Positions 14,801 to 29,700 of a DNA stretch of 64,000 nt are shown piece after piece. The DNA is taken from positions 1 to 64,000 of the forward strand of contig LUCM01003976.1 in assembly GCA_008360955.1 (NCBI GenBank), read 5' to 3'. The notes under the pieces are model-generated. The model was not told the DNA's origin. It searched no databases and was given only the letters and a program-made list of their open reading frames with translations. The translations under genes were made by a program, and so were the position numbers. The number at the start of each line of letters is the position of its first letter. Within the stretch, counting starts at the first letter, position 1. This DNA comes from Fasciolopsis buskii. Taxonomy: Eukaryota; Platyhelminthes; Trematoda; Plagiorchiida; Fasciolidae.

Positions 14801-16216
14801 AGCGCCGCACTGGTTGCGGTGAGGGCACAACCCGATTGCAGAGGTTCCCCTTGTGGATAAACCCTACGGCATTTGCGACTAAATGACTGACTGTTTATAC
14901 GTGCACGCTTCCCCATGGGCGTGAAGGTGATTCACTCGATGCACGTCAGAGCCAAAGAGTCCACCTCGCCCAGTTATATGCTTACAGATTTCGGCCTCCT
15001 CTCAGTGATGGCCGAAGGTCGCTGGCAACACTAGACTAGCATTAGCAACAGCATTGTGCTCAACCGCAAAGATCTGCTCCGGTACCTCTGGAACCAGTAG
15101 TGCGTCGCTGTCGAAGGATTACAGAAAAAAGCAGAAAAAAATAAGTAAAGGATCATACGAAAGGAAAGTTTACTCTGGGGGAATACGTAGAAACGGAAGA
15201 GGTAAGATGAAAAAAAATGGGAAAATAGCAAAAAAGGAACAAAGAAAGGACCGAACGGACAGAAAGCCAGCGGTCAAAAATAGACGGCAGATAACATAAT
15301 CGGAGGAATATGTGAGACAGCGAGGCGAAATACAGGGCCGTTTTATTAACCACCTAAATACAGGCACAAAAATCTCTAAGAATAGGAGGGAAAGAAAAGA
15401 AAAGAGAAAGAAAGGTTCCAAAAAACAAGAAGGAAACAGTGGAATAGAAGAAATGGAGAAAAAGAGTCGGGCGTTTCGTCCAGCCCATGCTTAAACACCG
15501 AAGCGCGAACGACGTAAACACGCATCATCCACATATCCATGGGGGTTGTGTGTATCTTCCGACCACCCCCTTGAATTTCCACGGATATGAAGCTGTGTTC
15601 TATCCGAGTGGGCTAGCAGCAGCAACTGCCAGCTGTCGCGAGGGTTAGGCCATCCACCTTCCTTCCAAATCCCATCCTCTTTCTCTCTTTCTGCCCACTC
15701 TCCGAAAGTCACAGTTTTACTTCCGCACTCGTCTTCACCCGTCTGTTCTCTTATTTTGTCTTGAGCACGGTGAGCCCAAGAGAACTTGCCCCTATGTGAC
15801 CTCTTCATGAAGGAGACGGTTTTGTAGTGTTCAGCGCACGGTGGAACCACTGCAAGATGAGTGCTGGCTGGTGACTTTTGACCGAAAGCCTTGGAGAACG
15901 TATTGCAAGCCACACGTTGGTGTCAGGCAAACGCCCCACATTCAACAAAACAAAGCATTCAGACATTTCTTTATCATTTTTTTAAAATCCAAGACTTTGT
16001 ACCACGATGGCGCCTTGCCAGGAAGTCGGAAAAAAGTACTTGGTTGACCTTAGTCTGTTAGCGAGCCGTAAAGCTGCCACCAGAACCCAAGCTGCTGGAA
16101 AACTGTCATTGTTATGCTCGACAAACCCCAGGAAACTTTGTGAAACGGAACTGAACTGACCTTGGTCAAGGTTGAAGTCTGTTGACGCGTCGGGCGGGTA
16201 GTTTTGGCGGCAGATC
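14801..16216. other. Region upstream of RNF103, no gene called
   Basis: Contains the purine tract and a - frame at 15491-15913 (140 codons, ...NPHGYVDDACLRRSRF) without a recognisable domain; it may be repeat-derived. The RNF103 promoter should lie in the last few hundred bases, but no TATA or initiator is convincing. Confidence 0.35.
15121..15445 (+). repeat. Purine-rich (A/G) low-complexity tract
   Basis: About 320 nt with a strongly A/G-biased + strand (runs such as GAAAAAAATG and GAAAGAAAAG), broken by short mixed pieces. It produces several spurious Lys- or Phe-rich open frames. Could form triplex-like structure; no gene signal. Confidence 0.5.
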
Positions 16217-16589
16217 ATGAGCACTGTTGACCAACTGAGACCTGGATCTCACAGCAACTTGACAAGCCTTCTCGGGCCGAAATATCGCGGGCTTCTTCGC
16301 TGCAGCAAAAAGAGACCGCGTCTATTTCGCGTTTGTGGCAGCGTAGGTCTGATAGCATGCTTCTCTGCCTGCATGTGTGCGGCTGCTTACGTGCATAAAA
16401 TGGCAGATGAAATACTGGAAGAGACACTCACAGCCGAGGAAGTTTCCAGGGCTAGTTTCGGAAGCGGCAAACCTAATGAAAGACCAAAACTGAGTGTGAC
16501 GATTCTTAAGAAAATCCTTCAGAGACGTGGAGTTATTTTTGATCACGCCGTTCAGGCAGAAGAAATTGGTGCATTGTTACAGCTAACAG
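16217..16589 (+). CDS. RNF103: RNF103-like exon 1 (start exon)
   Basis: The reading frame is closed upstream by TAG at 16199-16201, so ATG 16217 is the first Met. It encodes 124 residues plus one base of codon 125. A hydrophobic run (GLIACFSACMCAAAYV) is the probable signal anchor. The segment SVTILKKILQRRGV and the following acidic LLQLTG align with the RNF103 N-terminal lumenal region that follows the first membrane span. The exon ends at a consensus donor, G|GTGAGT, at 16590. Confidence 0.75.
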
Positions 16590-17726
16590 GTGAGTCAGTT
16601 TAAAGTAGCCCAGCTATTTAGGAAATGTATTGGCCGTAGTAGTAGTGGTGATAGCAGTTGTAATATAGCAAGATAAGCTGGCTATGCTTAATTCACCTTT
16701 TAACCATTGGCGTATATAGTTCTGCCAAGCATTAATTCAATTCTCTGCATTCATATTTGAACGGGGTGGTGATAAGTGATGGTACCATTATCTACCAAAG
16801 AATCTTGTGAGGATTATTTTGCTCATCAGTGATTGGTGCCAGTAGGCAGTAAAGTAGCTGAAGTTTTTCCTTCTGCATGCGTGGATGGGCCAGCAAATGA
16901 TAGTATTCGAAGCAACCAACCCAATGTGGTTTACGGTGCTACCGCGTTGGACCACGATGGGCTAGCGATGGACAGCTCCATAGTTGAACGTGGGGGCAGG
17001 CAACAGGCTTCCTGGGGTTCGCCCTGTATTCACAACTGCTTAGTCCTTTCGCACATAAGCATTGTCACGTAAGACGCTTCCCTAAGTGGACTGTTTCAGC
17101 TATCGTGGAAAAACTGAGGCAACTTCACATCGACCGGATGATCATTCCCTTGCCTGCTCCGAATTACGAGTATCACGTATTGGGTATCGGGACTACTTTT
17201 ATGGATTGCCAGTGATAAGAAAGCTGTCGTTCGTATGGAGTTGTGTTTGCTGTTGCCCACAGTATTGGCGGTGGTCAAGTGGATTAAGCGTCTGCCGCCC
17301 GAGTAGTTCAGTTTCGGATCCCAGATGTGCCAGCCACTTTTGTGGTGGGCAGCGCTTTGCTGTTTCCATGATCGTTACCACACCTGACCTATTAGAATGC
17401 TAATTCTGCTCCTATCCGAGCTTCAACGTTTTCCGCATGCGTGGTAGACCGAAATTTTATGAGCCATGCAACTTCCATTGCAGCAATGCGTTAGGCCTAT
17501 CACAAAAAGGAGTTCACTTAGGGGACGTATGTGAAGTTTTGGTTTGAAGACTTGATCTTCAAGACAACGACATAAGATGTGGTACTGGGAAACTTTTTGG
17601 AGTCGGTGTCCTGGTTTTTACGTGTTTTGGTAATTTCAGGTCAGGTTACATTATTTCGTTCATGTTGCATGTTTCTACTTTGCGGGGTCACCTGCCGCCG
17701 TTTCATAACCTTCGTTTTCCATTACT

Positions 17727-17765
<39 letters not shown>

Positions 17766-20700
17766 TTGCAGCGGAGTTGGATCCCATAGTCTGAGGGTCT
17801 GTTGTACACAAAAGGCTGGACATACATGACAAGATCAGCTTGCTGACATGGTCCTTGAAAGCACTAATTTCAGAAAAAAATATAGATTGGTGGATGGCGT
17901 TCCGCTGTTTCGCGGTTCTCGGGAATAAAGGAAAATCATACTAGTATTGCGGCAGCTTGAAGTTGACACTTGTATAGACGACTCGCTGTCTGAGAACGGG
18001 AGTAACAATGGGACATAAAAGAACTGAAACCACAAAAGCGAGTTTCCAGGAGCAAAGGTCGTGGCACTACCAATGGAATGTGCTCGGCGATGACCTAGTG
18101 ACTGCAGGTTAAGACTAAAGTTGGGCTGGTAGTCAATCTGATGGCTTTGCTGCGGCCGAGAAGGATTAAAAAGAGTGACGAATCTCCGATCTAATCAGAA
18201 CTGCAATATTCAAGAGTGGACAAAACAAGCAGCCATGGGGCTGTGAAATAACGTCTGGCATGGAAAAGAAAGCGTACCTTTTTAATGCCTTCCGGACATG
18301 AACAGAGCGACAAGATGAAGCTGAGTGTATTAGAGTCAAAGCATGGTGTGAGGTCAAATCGAGTACCTTTATAGAAAATCGTTTTTGTTTAATAATGCGG
18401 TTATCTGCTGATGGTGGCAAACGAACCCCAGAGTTAAGCCCCGTTTTGGCCACAGGTCTGAAGGCGAGGCCAGTGAATTGAGCAGATAATAACCTACGAT
18501 CGACTGAATAACTAATCGTTTTTGGCCTGCAAGATTGACCTACCAACCAACTCGTACGCCATCAGACCTGAGGAACTAAAGACCAACGATTCTCCGAAGC
18601 AGTATGGCCACAGTTGATTGAGCCAAGCTAACCAGTATATATATATATATATACATATATAAGCAGGAAGTAGTATCTGGATGCGTAAACAAAATTAGCC
18701 CGGGAGCACACGACCGGTTTCGCGGTTATTGTCGCCCAACTGACAAAGAATTATCAACGAATCACAGTTGTGATTCTTCTGTGGACTCTTCGACGAAGAG
18801 CTTCCATGCACACTCCTGTTGCTACAGATTCGATTCTGGTGAGAAATATCAATCAATTCGGAGTGTACAAGTATGTGGATGTTTAGACAAGAGAGCATCG
18901 GGTACGCATACCTGACGAGCGACAATAACCGCGAAACCGGTCGTGTGCTCCCGGGCTAATTTTGTTTACGCATCCAGATACTACTTCCTGCTTATATATA
19001 TATATTTATATATATAGTATATTCTAGAGGTTGGTATACGCTGAGTTATACCGATTACATATATATATATATATAGTGTATATTGCGCCGGCTTGAAAAT
19101 AAACACGATGCCAGCTCAGCGAGCGTCTGACTAAAACTATGCGGCAAGCAGGTACAAGAAATGAAAACAACAAACAGATAGAGTTCTTTGTGCTTTCACT
19201 GCACGCATTTTGCAATTTTTTATTTGTATTATTCTCTCGTGTCGGTTTTTATGGGAAACGAGTTCCGTGGGCGGGTCACACGGTATTCACGCTACTGACT
19301 TCAACCCTGACCGGTGTCAGCTCTCATCTATTGGGCCCAAAGTATGAAATTGAAAACACCAATCGATGCGGAAGCCGAAGCTAGCTTCTTCGTACATTTA
19401 CGATCAGTCATGACCTGACCGCTGCGTCCCTCTGTCCAGCCTTATTCAGCACGGACGGTGAGGAAGCATATGCGAAATTTGTCTAAGCAGCAGAAAGTGG
19501 TATATACCCATTAGTTTGTTTAGGGGTCAACCATCCGGACCCTATACGAACCTAACATATGCTTACCCAATGTTCCAGTCAGATTTGATCAATGCGGCCA
19601 AGCACCCTCCACGCGGATAGGCCGGATCTCGCAATCGTAGAGCAGAACACCATGTACTGTGACATTATACACATGGTACATTCTTTCCACAAATGAAATT
19701 GGAATGCCATGTCTGCGCCACCGCATGTGTTCGAGGTTCGCGAAGGCTGCTTCGTATTTCGCAATTCATGATGCGACCTCCCCTCTCAACACCAATATTT
19801 GTGGTTATGTTTCTAATTGTCCTTGATTTATTAGTGGTCAGCAAGAAGGATGAGTGCAGGTAGCTTAAATGGAATGATGCTGGACAGTCTTGTCGTACTC
19901 CAGTGGAAACGGCAGAAGGTGTGGAAAGCCATAACCCGACTGAGATGTGATGGTACAATTCTCTGACACATTCCTCAAGCATTTCTTTACTCAATCATTA
20001 CTGCCATAATGCGGACCTATCAACGGTGTCAGGGATTGCTCCAATTTTTAGAAGCACAATAATTGATGGCCTTTTTGAAGCAAAACGGCACTCTAAAAAT
20101 TGTCAGAGGATGAAGATTTGATCGATGCATTCACAACCGGTGCGAAATCTAGTCTGTTCCTCGCGAGTTTGTTCTGCACGCGCGTTGTGCAACCTCCGAA
20201 AGATGACAATCGCGCTGTTGGGATTAGGCTAATGTCGCTGAGTTGGTCCAAGACAAGCCGTTTGAGTCAAAGATAATTTCTCAGATCTCAGACTTTATTC
20301 CGTAAACAACGGAACAGTAGACGCTGAAAGGCGATAGAAAGTGTTCGGAAAATGTCAGATCAGGAAATAAAAACAAATCTTGGGCGTGATTTTCGCTCCC
20401 GTAAATGAGCGGGCTTGGGGATTGTTTGTTTTCGAAAGATTTGTTACGAGCTCTGCTTCTCAAGTTTTTGGATGAATGCTGTTGTGTCCTCACTGTGTAA
20501 TGTGTCATTTATTAGTGTAGGTCCCTGGAATTGATAAAAAAAGGCGTTGGATTAACAGTGACGTCTAGTTTTTTGTGATTCTCACAGTGCTTAGTATGCG
20601 AAGCTCGACGTTGGGATCTGGTGCTTCGCTTGTTTCGAAATGATCAATCAGGTGGCTATGAGGTTTAACCACTGGGTGTCAAGTGGTGCATCGCCCACCA

Positions 20701-23700
20701 TAGAACTGTACGTGAGCGTACCTGGGGGTTGAACTCAGTCAGATGCACCTCTTTGATCAAGGAATCGTACTTCATTGGTTTTGCAAAATGGCGCATTAGG
20801 TAGATAGGGATTCTGCAGACGCGGATTTTCTAATATAGGAAGACAGTCGTTCGTAAGAAGTCGAGTTTGTAGATGAGCAAATCAGCGACTGGATGGAATG
20901 AAGAGCTTACGGAAGAGCAATCTCACGTTGGCTTACGGGGTACATTCTTCAACTGGTTTGCCCAAACAGCGGTCCTCGAAAGGGTTCCGTTGAGCCTCAC
21001 AACCTAACCGTTCTACTGAGGATTGTGGGCTATCGTTCTGCTAGAGGTAATACTATTGCTAAAGGGAAAGTTTTTCATTTTCTCACGCAAAAGAAGAGGG
21101 CATGGGGAAAATCGAAGACATTAGTTAGGCATCAAATAACTAGTAACTGATAAATTAGGACAAGCATAGCTTAATGAGACATGGAAAACTCGTCCACGAT
21201 TGTCAACAAAATCGGTTTCGGGTTCCTTTAAAATTAGTATTTGAGTCGTCCAGACGAAGCCATGGCTTTGATGAGACTCCCGTTCGGCAATTTACAAAAC
21301 TGCGACTCGTGTTTCGCACGGACTGAGCGATCACTGCTGGTGAGTTTCACGTCATCGATAGCGTATGGGAGATTTTTGCTCTTCACAAAGTGCGCAAAAC
21401 ATCCTGATGGTATAGAGTTGTGTAGCTCTTTCAGTGGCTTCAAAGATGTGGTGGCCGAACATTCTCTGGGCTGTCACATTGTCAGGAAAAGGTCGGTAGA
21501 TAACGTTAAGACTGTAATCTGGTAGTTCGATTCTCTACTTTTGAATTTCGTCTTTTTTAATTTTTCCGTGTTGTCTAGACTCAATCACTAGAGCAATGGA
21601 CTTTGGCATGTAGCAAGTCTGAAATGTCTCCATTTATGTTTTGCTTCAACGGTAGTGCCCGTCTCTTTCTCTACGAAGGAATGATTTTCATTTTCCGATC
21701 TGTAACAGCTATAGCCCATTCGTTGGTTTCTCTGACCAGTAGTTTGTCTGGGTAAGCAGGGTTGAGAGTCGCGCTTTCAAGCTCGTTTTTGAGTGCCTCA
21801 AGATATGCCTTGATGTTTTCCGGCAAGGAGGATGAACTGCTGTGAACCAGCAAATGAACTTTCGCCGAAAAGCGAGGTATCCATTTGCATTAATATAATA
21901 ATAACCCAATAGCTCGTCTCTAGGATTTTAGGTCTTTGGGTGGTGGAAGATCTTGGAATGTTTGTAATCCCTTGGGGTTAGGTTTCATCAATCCATAAAG
22001 GACTGCATAAACCAAGAGTTTCAGTTCTTTGCAACCAACGTTATTCTCTTCGTTCAGCGAAGTTCCTGGCCAGCGAAGTTCGTGAACCTGTTGCGGGCAT
22101 TGTACTCTCATACCTGTGGTCGCGTGAGGGTATGCGGTGAACTATCATATTCATTCGAAACGACTAGTAGCGTTCGACATAGGTGTTCCATCTCTCCATT
22201 CCTGTTCAATTTCATCATGGACGAGGTGATGGAAGATGCTTTAAGTGGTCTCCGGGATGTAGGACTCGACCTGGGAAATGGAGGAAAGCTGTGTGACCTA
22301 GATTACGCAGATGGCATTGTGTTCCTGTTGGAATTCGTGGACCATGCACAATGCGCACTGGGTAGACTTTCGAGGTCTGTAGCTCGGTTCGGCATGGGCT
22401 TTACACGTTCAAAGTGCAAAGTGCTGTTACGGGCCTGGACGACAGTAGTCTCAAACTCGGTACTGGATGGAGAGGAACTAACGACTGTGGACCGTTTCAC
22501 CTACCTTGGTAGCTGCGTGTCCAACGATGGTAGCTCGGGAGTGGAGGTAAACACGCGTATATCCAAGGCTCGGGCAGCTTACGCTGGACTAGGGCACTTG
22601 TGACGTCGGTCTGATATTTCACTGAAGTTGAAAGGTCGTGTGTAATGTGTCGCAGTGCGTTCAGTTCTGTTGTACGGTTGTAAGACAAGAAGTATGCACG
22701 TGGGCGATGTTCGTCGCTTGGAGGTTTTCGACCACCGATGTTTACGTAGTATTGCTAGGATTGGATGGAATGACCGGGTGAGTAACGTGGACGTCAGGAA
22801 TCCAGCATTAGGCGCTAATTCTGAGAATAACTTATTTCAGCGTATGGAATTTAGTAGACTACGCTGGTGGGGTCACGTGTTGCGTATGGCAAACACTCGT
22901 CTACCATACCGTACCCTATTTCGCACTTCTCTCATGGAGTGGACGAAGCTATGTAGAGGTTCACGGATGACGTGGCAACGTGGGATGAGAAAATGTACAG
23001 TGAACTAAGGTGAAGTGGGTGTCTCACGTCTTGTTGGTTTGAGTCCGAAAGACCCATCAATTAGTTGGCTGGGGACATTGAAGGATATGACAGTGAACCG
23101 TGAACAGTGGTGATTGTGTTATCATTTTCTATTGAATCAGAATGATTGAAAGAACGCGTTTGTGCAGTTAGATTATGTTCCGTTTTTTGGTTACTGCGGC
23201 ATTCTTATCTTTTCCCGCCAGTGTACGTCTACTCCCTGTTCGCGTTGGATATTCATTCCTTCTATAGAAAAGTATCACTCTGGGAAAAGGGCAGTGGTCA
23301 GTTAGGCTTGCCTTGTTGTTTAATGCTGAACGATGATGATGATAATGAGTGTAAGCTCATGTTTTTCCCTGTGTTAAGGAAATTGATCGGATTTTTGTCG
23401 TGATCTTTTTCTTCCCAATACGGCGATGCTATCGATGTGGGCAAAAGTGCCCGCTAGGATTTTGTTTTGAATTGTTCCGTCAATAGCACGCTGATATCAA
23501 GTGAACGTGATTTGTCCGTCCATATGGTCTCTTACAAACCTGGTGTTATCTACCGCGGGCTTCAGAAGCAGTGTATAGACGTTCTTGTTTTATTTTGGCG
23601 ACTTTTTGGTACACACTTCCTAAAACTAAAGTGCTGTAATTAGTGTGCAGTGATACTGTTCTTGGTAATAGGTGGGCGTGCAGCAGCACACACCGATTGA

Positions 23701-26700
23701 TGGTTTGTCTGTAGTCAACGGTCATACGTCTTCTGTGTCGTTCGTTGGTGTTGGGCGAGGTGGACGTTTTGATGATGCATTCTTTGAAGTGGTTTTGGAT
23801 TTCTGTCAAATTAAAAAATACAAACTAAACTTGAACATGATAATAAGAACAGCAATCGATCCGCCCTCGAAGATGGGACTAGCTCGGAACACCAGGCCTT
23901 CGAACCGGGTAAAGGCCACTGGGGCCCAGGGCTTTAGGATCTCCTAATGCCTAAGTTTTCTTACGGATCTCCACCTCAGACGGTGTGTCTACCTGGACAG
24001 ACCACGGGACATGTTCCAGAATAGCTAGGGGAAGGGCTGACACTCGAGGCAAGCTAAATTGTACTTTGAAGTCTTCCGCCCAGCGTATCAAACATCGATA
24101 ATGAACCGTTAACTTCACAGCTGTTTCAGTCTAACAGTGGCTCGGATGCGGTGAAACAACTTGCGGAAATTTCCAGTGGCGGTAACATGTTCCATCTCTA
24201 ATGCAAAATCACTTGTGTTCAGCGAATGCTTCGTTCTGGGTGGTTCTTCGTTAACTGCTATCCACCGGTACGGACTAGAGTGCATCAAGAAGGCGTAGCA
24301 GAAGTCCACAGCGTTACAACACATTGGGCCAGGCCACCAATCACCAATTTAATAGAATCCAACCATTCTGCCAGTAACGGCAGTTAGCGGCGGTTTAGGA
24401 GTAGTGTCAATTCGTGTGATAGTATGGCCTAGATGAGATCCAGAGGGCACGTAACTGGCAGATCGGAAGAGGCGAGATGAAGAATGGACAGGGTCAAATA
24501 TTTACACACAGTTTGATTACGCTTGCCAAAAAACTGTTTGGTGTCCAGTTTTGACTAGTGAATAGTTTTGTTTGGTTTGAGGTCATCTGATTTGCCTTTG
24601 TGTGATCAGAAGGGGGTCTGAATTAGGCTTACTGGGTTCAGCGACGTGATTTTACTATCTTAAGGTAGGTTTAAAAGTGTTGAAGAACATCAGGCTTTTG
24701 GAGTACCAGGCAATAATCAGATCGAGGTCACCGATCAATGATGCAAGAACAGTGAAATGATCGCGGGTGATGTTGATTGATGACTTACGAGAGAATGAGT
24801 TAACGTAGCCGTTCATAGCTCATTTATGCCATACTTCAGGTCAAGGCCTTTCTTGAAACGGTAATGAAGGTTGCAAAACATGTGTGTCGGCCTATACTTG
24901 GTCACTACTCTGGAATGGTTTGCGGCTGTTATGTGATTAGCAAACAGGAAACAAGCGATTGTGAACACTATTTATTCTTCATAACTTGATATATCTCAGG
25001 TGAGTTAACCGAGGAAGAACTACACTGCGCGAAGAAATCTATTTCCGTTTCTGAACGGTTCAACACTGGAACGTTTCCGGATACCATACTACATTCTCAG
25101 GTCTCAGAAGGCGGGCAGAATGACTTCTCACAGGGTGGATTTTCTGTTCCGGGAGCAGAAAGCTTCGTTTTTGATAGCGAGGCATCCTTTGTGGAACGGG
25201 TCGATGACAACAAGGACAGCGTTTGGCTTCTGTCAGTAATTGCTTTGGATTCCCGGTACCCTTCAAAACACGGAATTTCTGCGAATCGGATGAACACATT
25301 GGTCACGGATGAAATATGGGGACTTCTCGTTGACCGGTACACTCCATTTGGTTTCAAAATGGGATTAATCAACTGTTATCGGCTTCGAAGGTCAGTATTC
25401 AACTAATCAAGTTGTTATATTGTCTATATGAACAGGAATGCTCTTTTAAGCGCTAAAGATGGATAATAATGGCTGGTGACCGGAAAAGAGCGTGAAGCTT
25501 TTACCATGAAGCGTCTTAGGGAATTTACTAATTTCAAGCACTGGATCTAATGCCTCTTCTTGTCTCGCTCTATAGCATCTTTCAGCTTTCTTAGGTTTCC
25601 GATGGGTGGGACATAATGTTTTTTGTCAGCCATCTGTAAGTTTTTGGGATAGCAGTTCTCAAACGCCGTGTTCTGAGGCATCTACCTCCATCATTATGGG
25701 CATACGAGGATCATAGTGCGTCAGCATCAAGCTGAATGTCAACACCCGATTGAATTCACTAAACAGTGCTTGAACATTCTTTCGACTATCATTTAGAAGC
25801 TCATTTCAGTAACGCATTCAATAAAGTCCTTATATTGTCCGAATTCGGGATGAAGTTGTTGTCTTAGTTTACAGGACCGGGGAATGATTGCGACTCCGTT
25901 TTGTTTGTCGGTGCTGACATTTAATTAATGGCGGCCACCTTAGGCGGATATGGACATCCTTCTTTGCCATTTTTGAATCCAAAGAACTGTATGCTTAGAA
26001 GAAAAAAGGAATACTTCGTGATACGCAATTTGAAACCCAACTGTCGCATTCCATTTATGAATTCATCTAGGTTTCGCAGATGTTCTGGCTGAAACATGCC
26101 CATAGTGACCACATCATTCTTTTGGGCCAGTGCAAAAAGGAAATCAATTAACATCATGTCAGTTATCTGTTGGAATATGGCCGTTGCAAATTTTACCCCA
26201 TTCGGTAAACTGTTATATTGATGTAGTCCTCGATCATTGATGTTTAGCTGTCCCTTGTTGGATTCATCTACTTCAACCTCGAGATAAGAATTTGATAAGT
26301 GAATGTTTGAAAATATTATCCTCTATTCAATTTGGAAATTAAATCCTTTGTAGTCGACAAAAGCTGGTGAAGGTATTTGAGCTATCGGTACTTCACGGCT
26401 GCTCTCACCACAAGAGGGTTTTGGTTTTGAAGCCCTAACCAGAACAAGGCAGTAGAACGTTTACCTAGCACAGGAACACGAGGCATGCTGATACTTATAA
26501 CTATTCATTTTGCTGAAAGCAATGGATAGTGCGGTCCTGATTATCCTGGATGACGACCGATGCAGTATGGAATTTATTGTGGTATCTATCGAGGTTTATT
26601 CGAGGAACATTGCTAGGTAGTCCAGACATTAAGCGGGAGACCGACTAGGGTTCCCAACCAAAGCCTTTGGTTCCAACAAGAACATCTCGGCAAGACAGCG

Positions 26701-29700
26701 GGGAGTGATTAAGCGGAGACCATCTACTTGAATCAGTTATTCTTCAATTTTCTGATTGAATTGCCAGCTCAAATCAACTCTCAACCTGAGGAGCAGGAGA
26801 CTACTTCGTCAGGCACCTTTCCACTGGCCTCCAAGGCATGACTGGATGTTCCGCTTGAGGTAAGCCATCCTGTGTAGCTCGTTGGATCGTAGAGGCACGC
26901 AAGCCGTCACACGACGTCAAGGTGCAGTCTCTGAGTCAGAATAGGTCAAGGTAGTTGGGATATGTTTTGGGCATGCCCAAAGGGCGCCTCTCTCGTTGTC
27001 TGCTGCTCTTCGAGGCAGGTAATGCTTGGAGGATGGTCCGGGGTAGCTAGTCGATGACATGGGTAGTGGGTGCGAAAACTTCAGTCAGTGAAATGGCTTG
27101 TGTAGGTGCAATTGGACTACCGGGTTGGGGTCCGCGAGATCTCTCGAAGCGCTGGTTGGAGATAATAGGTAATATGGCTGATTGCCGCAGTCAGTGGCGT
27201 TCTTGTATTCGAAACCTTTCTTCTTCCGTATAGTTCTTCACATTATTTATTTGCAGCTGATCTTTCGTTATTCCCCGTTCTTTTTCTGTTTGAGCAGGTG
27301 TTGCTGCGAGATAACAACCACAACCAGAGCATGTTAGCGCAAGGTTAGTGGATATCCAACTGAACTGAGTTGGCAATGAATGTTGGTGCGTCTCTATGTG
27401 GGCGTTGAGTCCAGTGTAAAAGTCGGTATATAGTATAACACATCCGTTTGCTTTCTTAACTACCACAATGGTTGCAGCCCATGCTGAATGATTACCTGGC
27501 TCTGTTAACTGTCCAGCTCCTCATCTATTGATTTCATAGTAGCATAAGGCACGGTGGGTTTCGGACAAACATCGGTTTATCATCTGGTTTTAGGTAAGAA
27601 ATGGATTTAGCTTTAGCACACAATCCCAGACCTGACCGTAATATGTCAGCTTGCTTTGGACGACTGTCGTTACTCGTGATGTGCGACTTACCTTTTCGAT
27701 GTCATACATCTCCGATAAGTTCGGGTACGACACAGTAGTTGGGATGTTGGTGTCAAATCGAACCAATGGGCACATTCTGTAACTTGCGCTTATTGATCCA
27801 ATCGATACTGAGGAGATTTAAGTTATCTGGGAAGGATATAAAACAAACACCATGGCGATGATGACTACGAAAGAACTCATTTTCTAGCTTTCCTGCAAGA
27901 TGTATTTGCTGTCCATTGGCATTTAAAGAAATGCGGTGCCTGAATTCGTATTATGGCTGACCAATGACAATTTATATTGTATGGGAGATGATGGCTGTAT
28001 CAAATACTATGTCCAACTGGGGAGTTATTTGGCAGTCATTTACAGTCAGATTTAGGTATTCCCACAGACGATTGAGGGACTTTTCGTTGAGAACACTGTA
28101 TTTGACTGATGTCTAAGACGAGAAGATGCAGTGAGTCTGTTCAAGTGTCGAGTTTGTGGGTGTCCGTAAAATGCCTTTTTTTGCCCAGTGCGGCTACACG
28201 GTCGAAGTGCAGCTCCAACAGGCAGAGGATGATCGCTGTGATGATGACGGTTCGCTCATTTCACGTCGTTAGGAAACCGGGTCTCGCGTTATTTACTCCA
28301 ATGAGACATTATTAACATTTACTAGATGTTGGACCATCTTCTAATCGTGCTTTAAACTTTTTAGTCTAAAGCAATCTGCGATTAACTCCTATATCGGTTG
28401 TTGTTCTGCAATGTCCAGCTTTGCTATAAACCTCATGCAGATTTCCCCATTATCCGGTGATCTCAGCCCGGAGACAAAAATCAATGCCTTTAACTGGTCG
28501 TCTGTGATCTTTTTGAGTTGAAAACATTCACACTCATTGTCATGATATAATTTCCTGTGATTGTCTTCACGATTGAATAGTGTCTTCGCCTCAGTTGACT
28601 AGGCGGCGCTATTCAGTGCCGGTATGGCAGCGAAGTTAGTGAACGTGTTGCGAGCATGACTATGTGAGGGTATACGGTGAACTGTCGATTGCATTCGAAG
28701 TGGCTAACGGTGTTTGACAAGGACGTCCTATTTCAATCCCTGTTTAATTTCGTCATGGACGAGGTGATGGAAGATGCTTTAAGTGGTCTCCGGGATGTAG
28801 GACTCGACCTGGGAAATGGAGGAAAGCTGTGTGACCTAGATTACGCAGATGGCATTGTGTTCCTGTTGGAATTCGTGGACCATGCACAATGCGCACTGGG
28901 TAGACTTTCGAGGTCTGTAGCTCGGTTCGGCATGGGCTTTACACGTTCAAAGTGCAAAGTGCTGTTACGGGCCTGGACGACAGTAGTCTCAAACTCGGTA
29001 CTGGATGGAGAGGAACTAACGACTGTGGACCGTTTCACCTACCTTGGTAGCTGCGTGTCCAACGATGGTAGCTCGGGAGTGGAGGTAAACACGCGTATAT
29101 CCAAGGCTCGGGCAGCTTACGCTGGACTAGGGCACTTGTGACGTCGGTCTGATATTTCACTGAAGTTGAAAGGTCGTGTGTAATGTGTCGCAGTGCGTTC
29201 AGTTCTGTTGTACGGTTGTAAGACAAGAAGTATGCACGTGGGCGATGTTCGTCGCTTGGAGGTTTTCGACCACCGATGTTTACGTAGTATTGCTAGGATT
29301 GGATGGAATGACCGGGTGAGTAACGCGGACGTCAGGAATCCAGCATTAGGCGCTAATTCTGAGAATAACTTATTTCAGCGTATGGAATTTAGTAGACTAC
29401 GCTGGTGGGGTCACGTGTTGCGTATGGCAAACACTCGTCTACCATACCGTACCCTATTTCGCACTTCTCTCATGGAGTGGACGAAGCTATGTAGAGGTTC
29501 ACGGATGACGTGGCAACGTGGGATGAGAAAATGTACAGTGAACTAAGGTGAAGTGGGTGTCTCACGTCTTGTTGGTTTGAGTCCGAAAGACCCATCAATT
29601 AGTTGGCTGGGGACATTGAAGGATATGACAGTGAACCGTGAACAGTGGTGATTGTGTTATCATTTTCTATTGAATCAGAATGATTGAAAGAACGCGTTTG

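Noticed and set aside
15491..15913. 140-codon antisense frame upstream of RNF103
   Set aside because: No recognisable domain; sits beside a low-complexity tract and looks repeat-derived.
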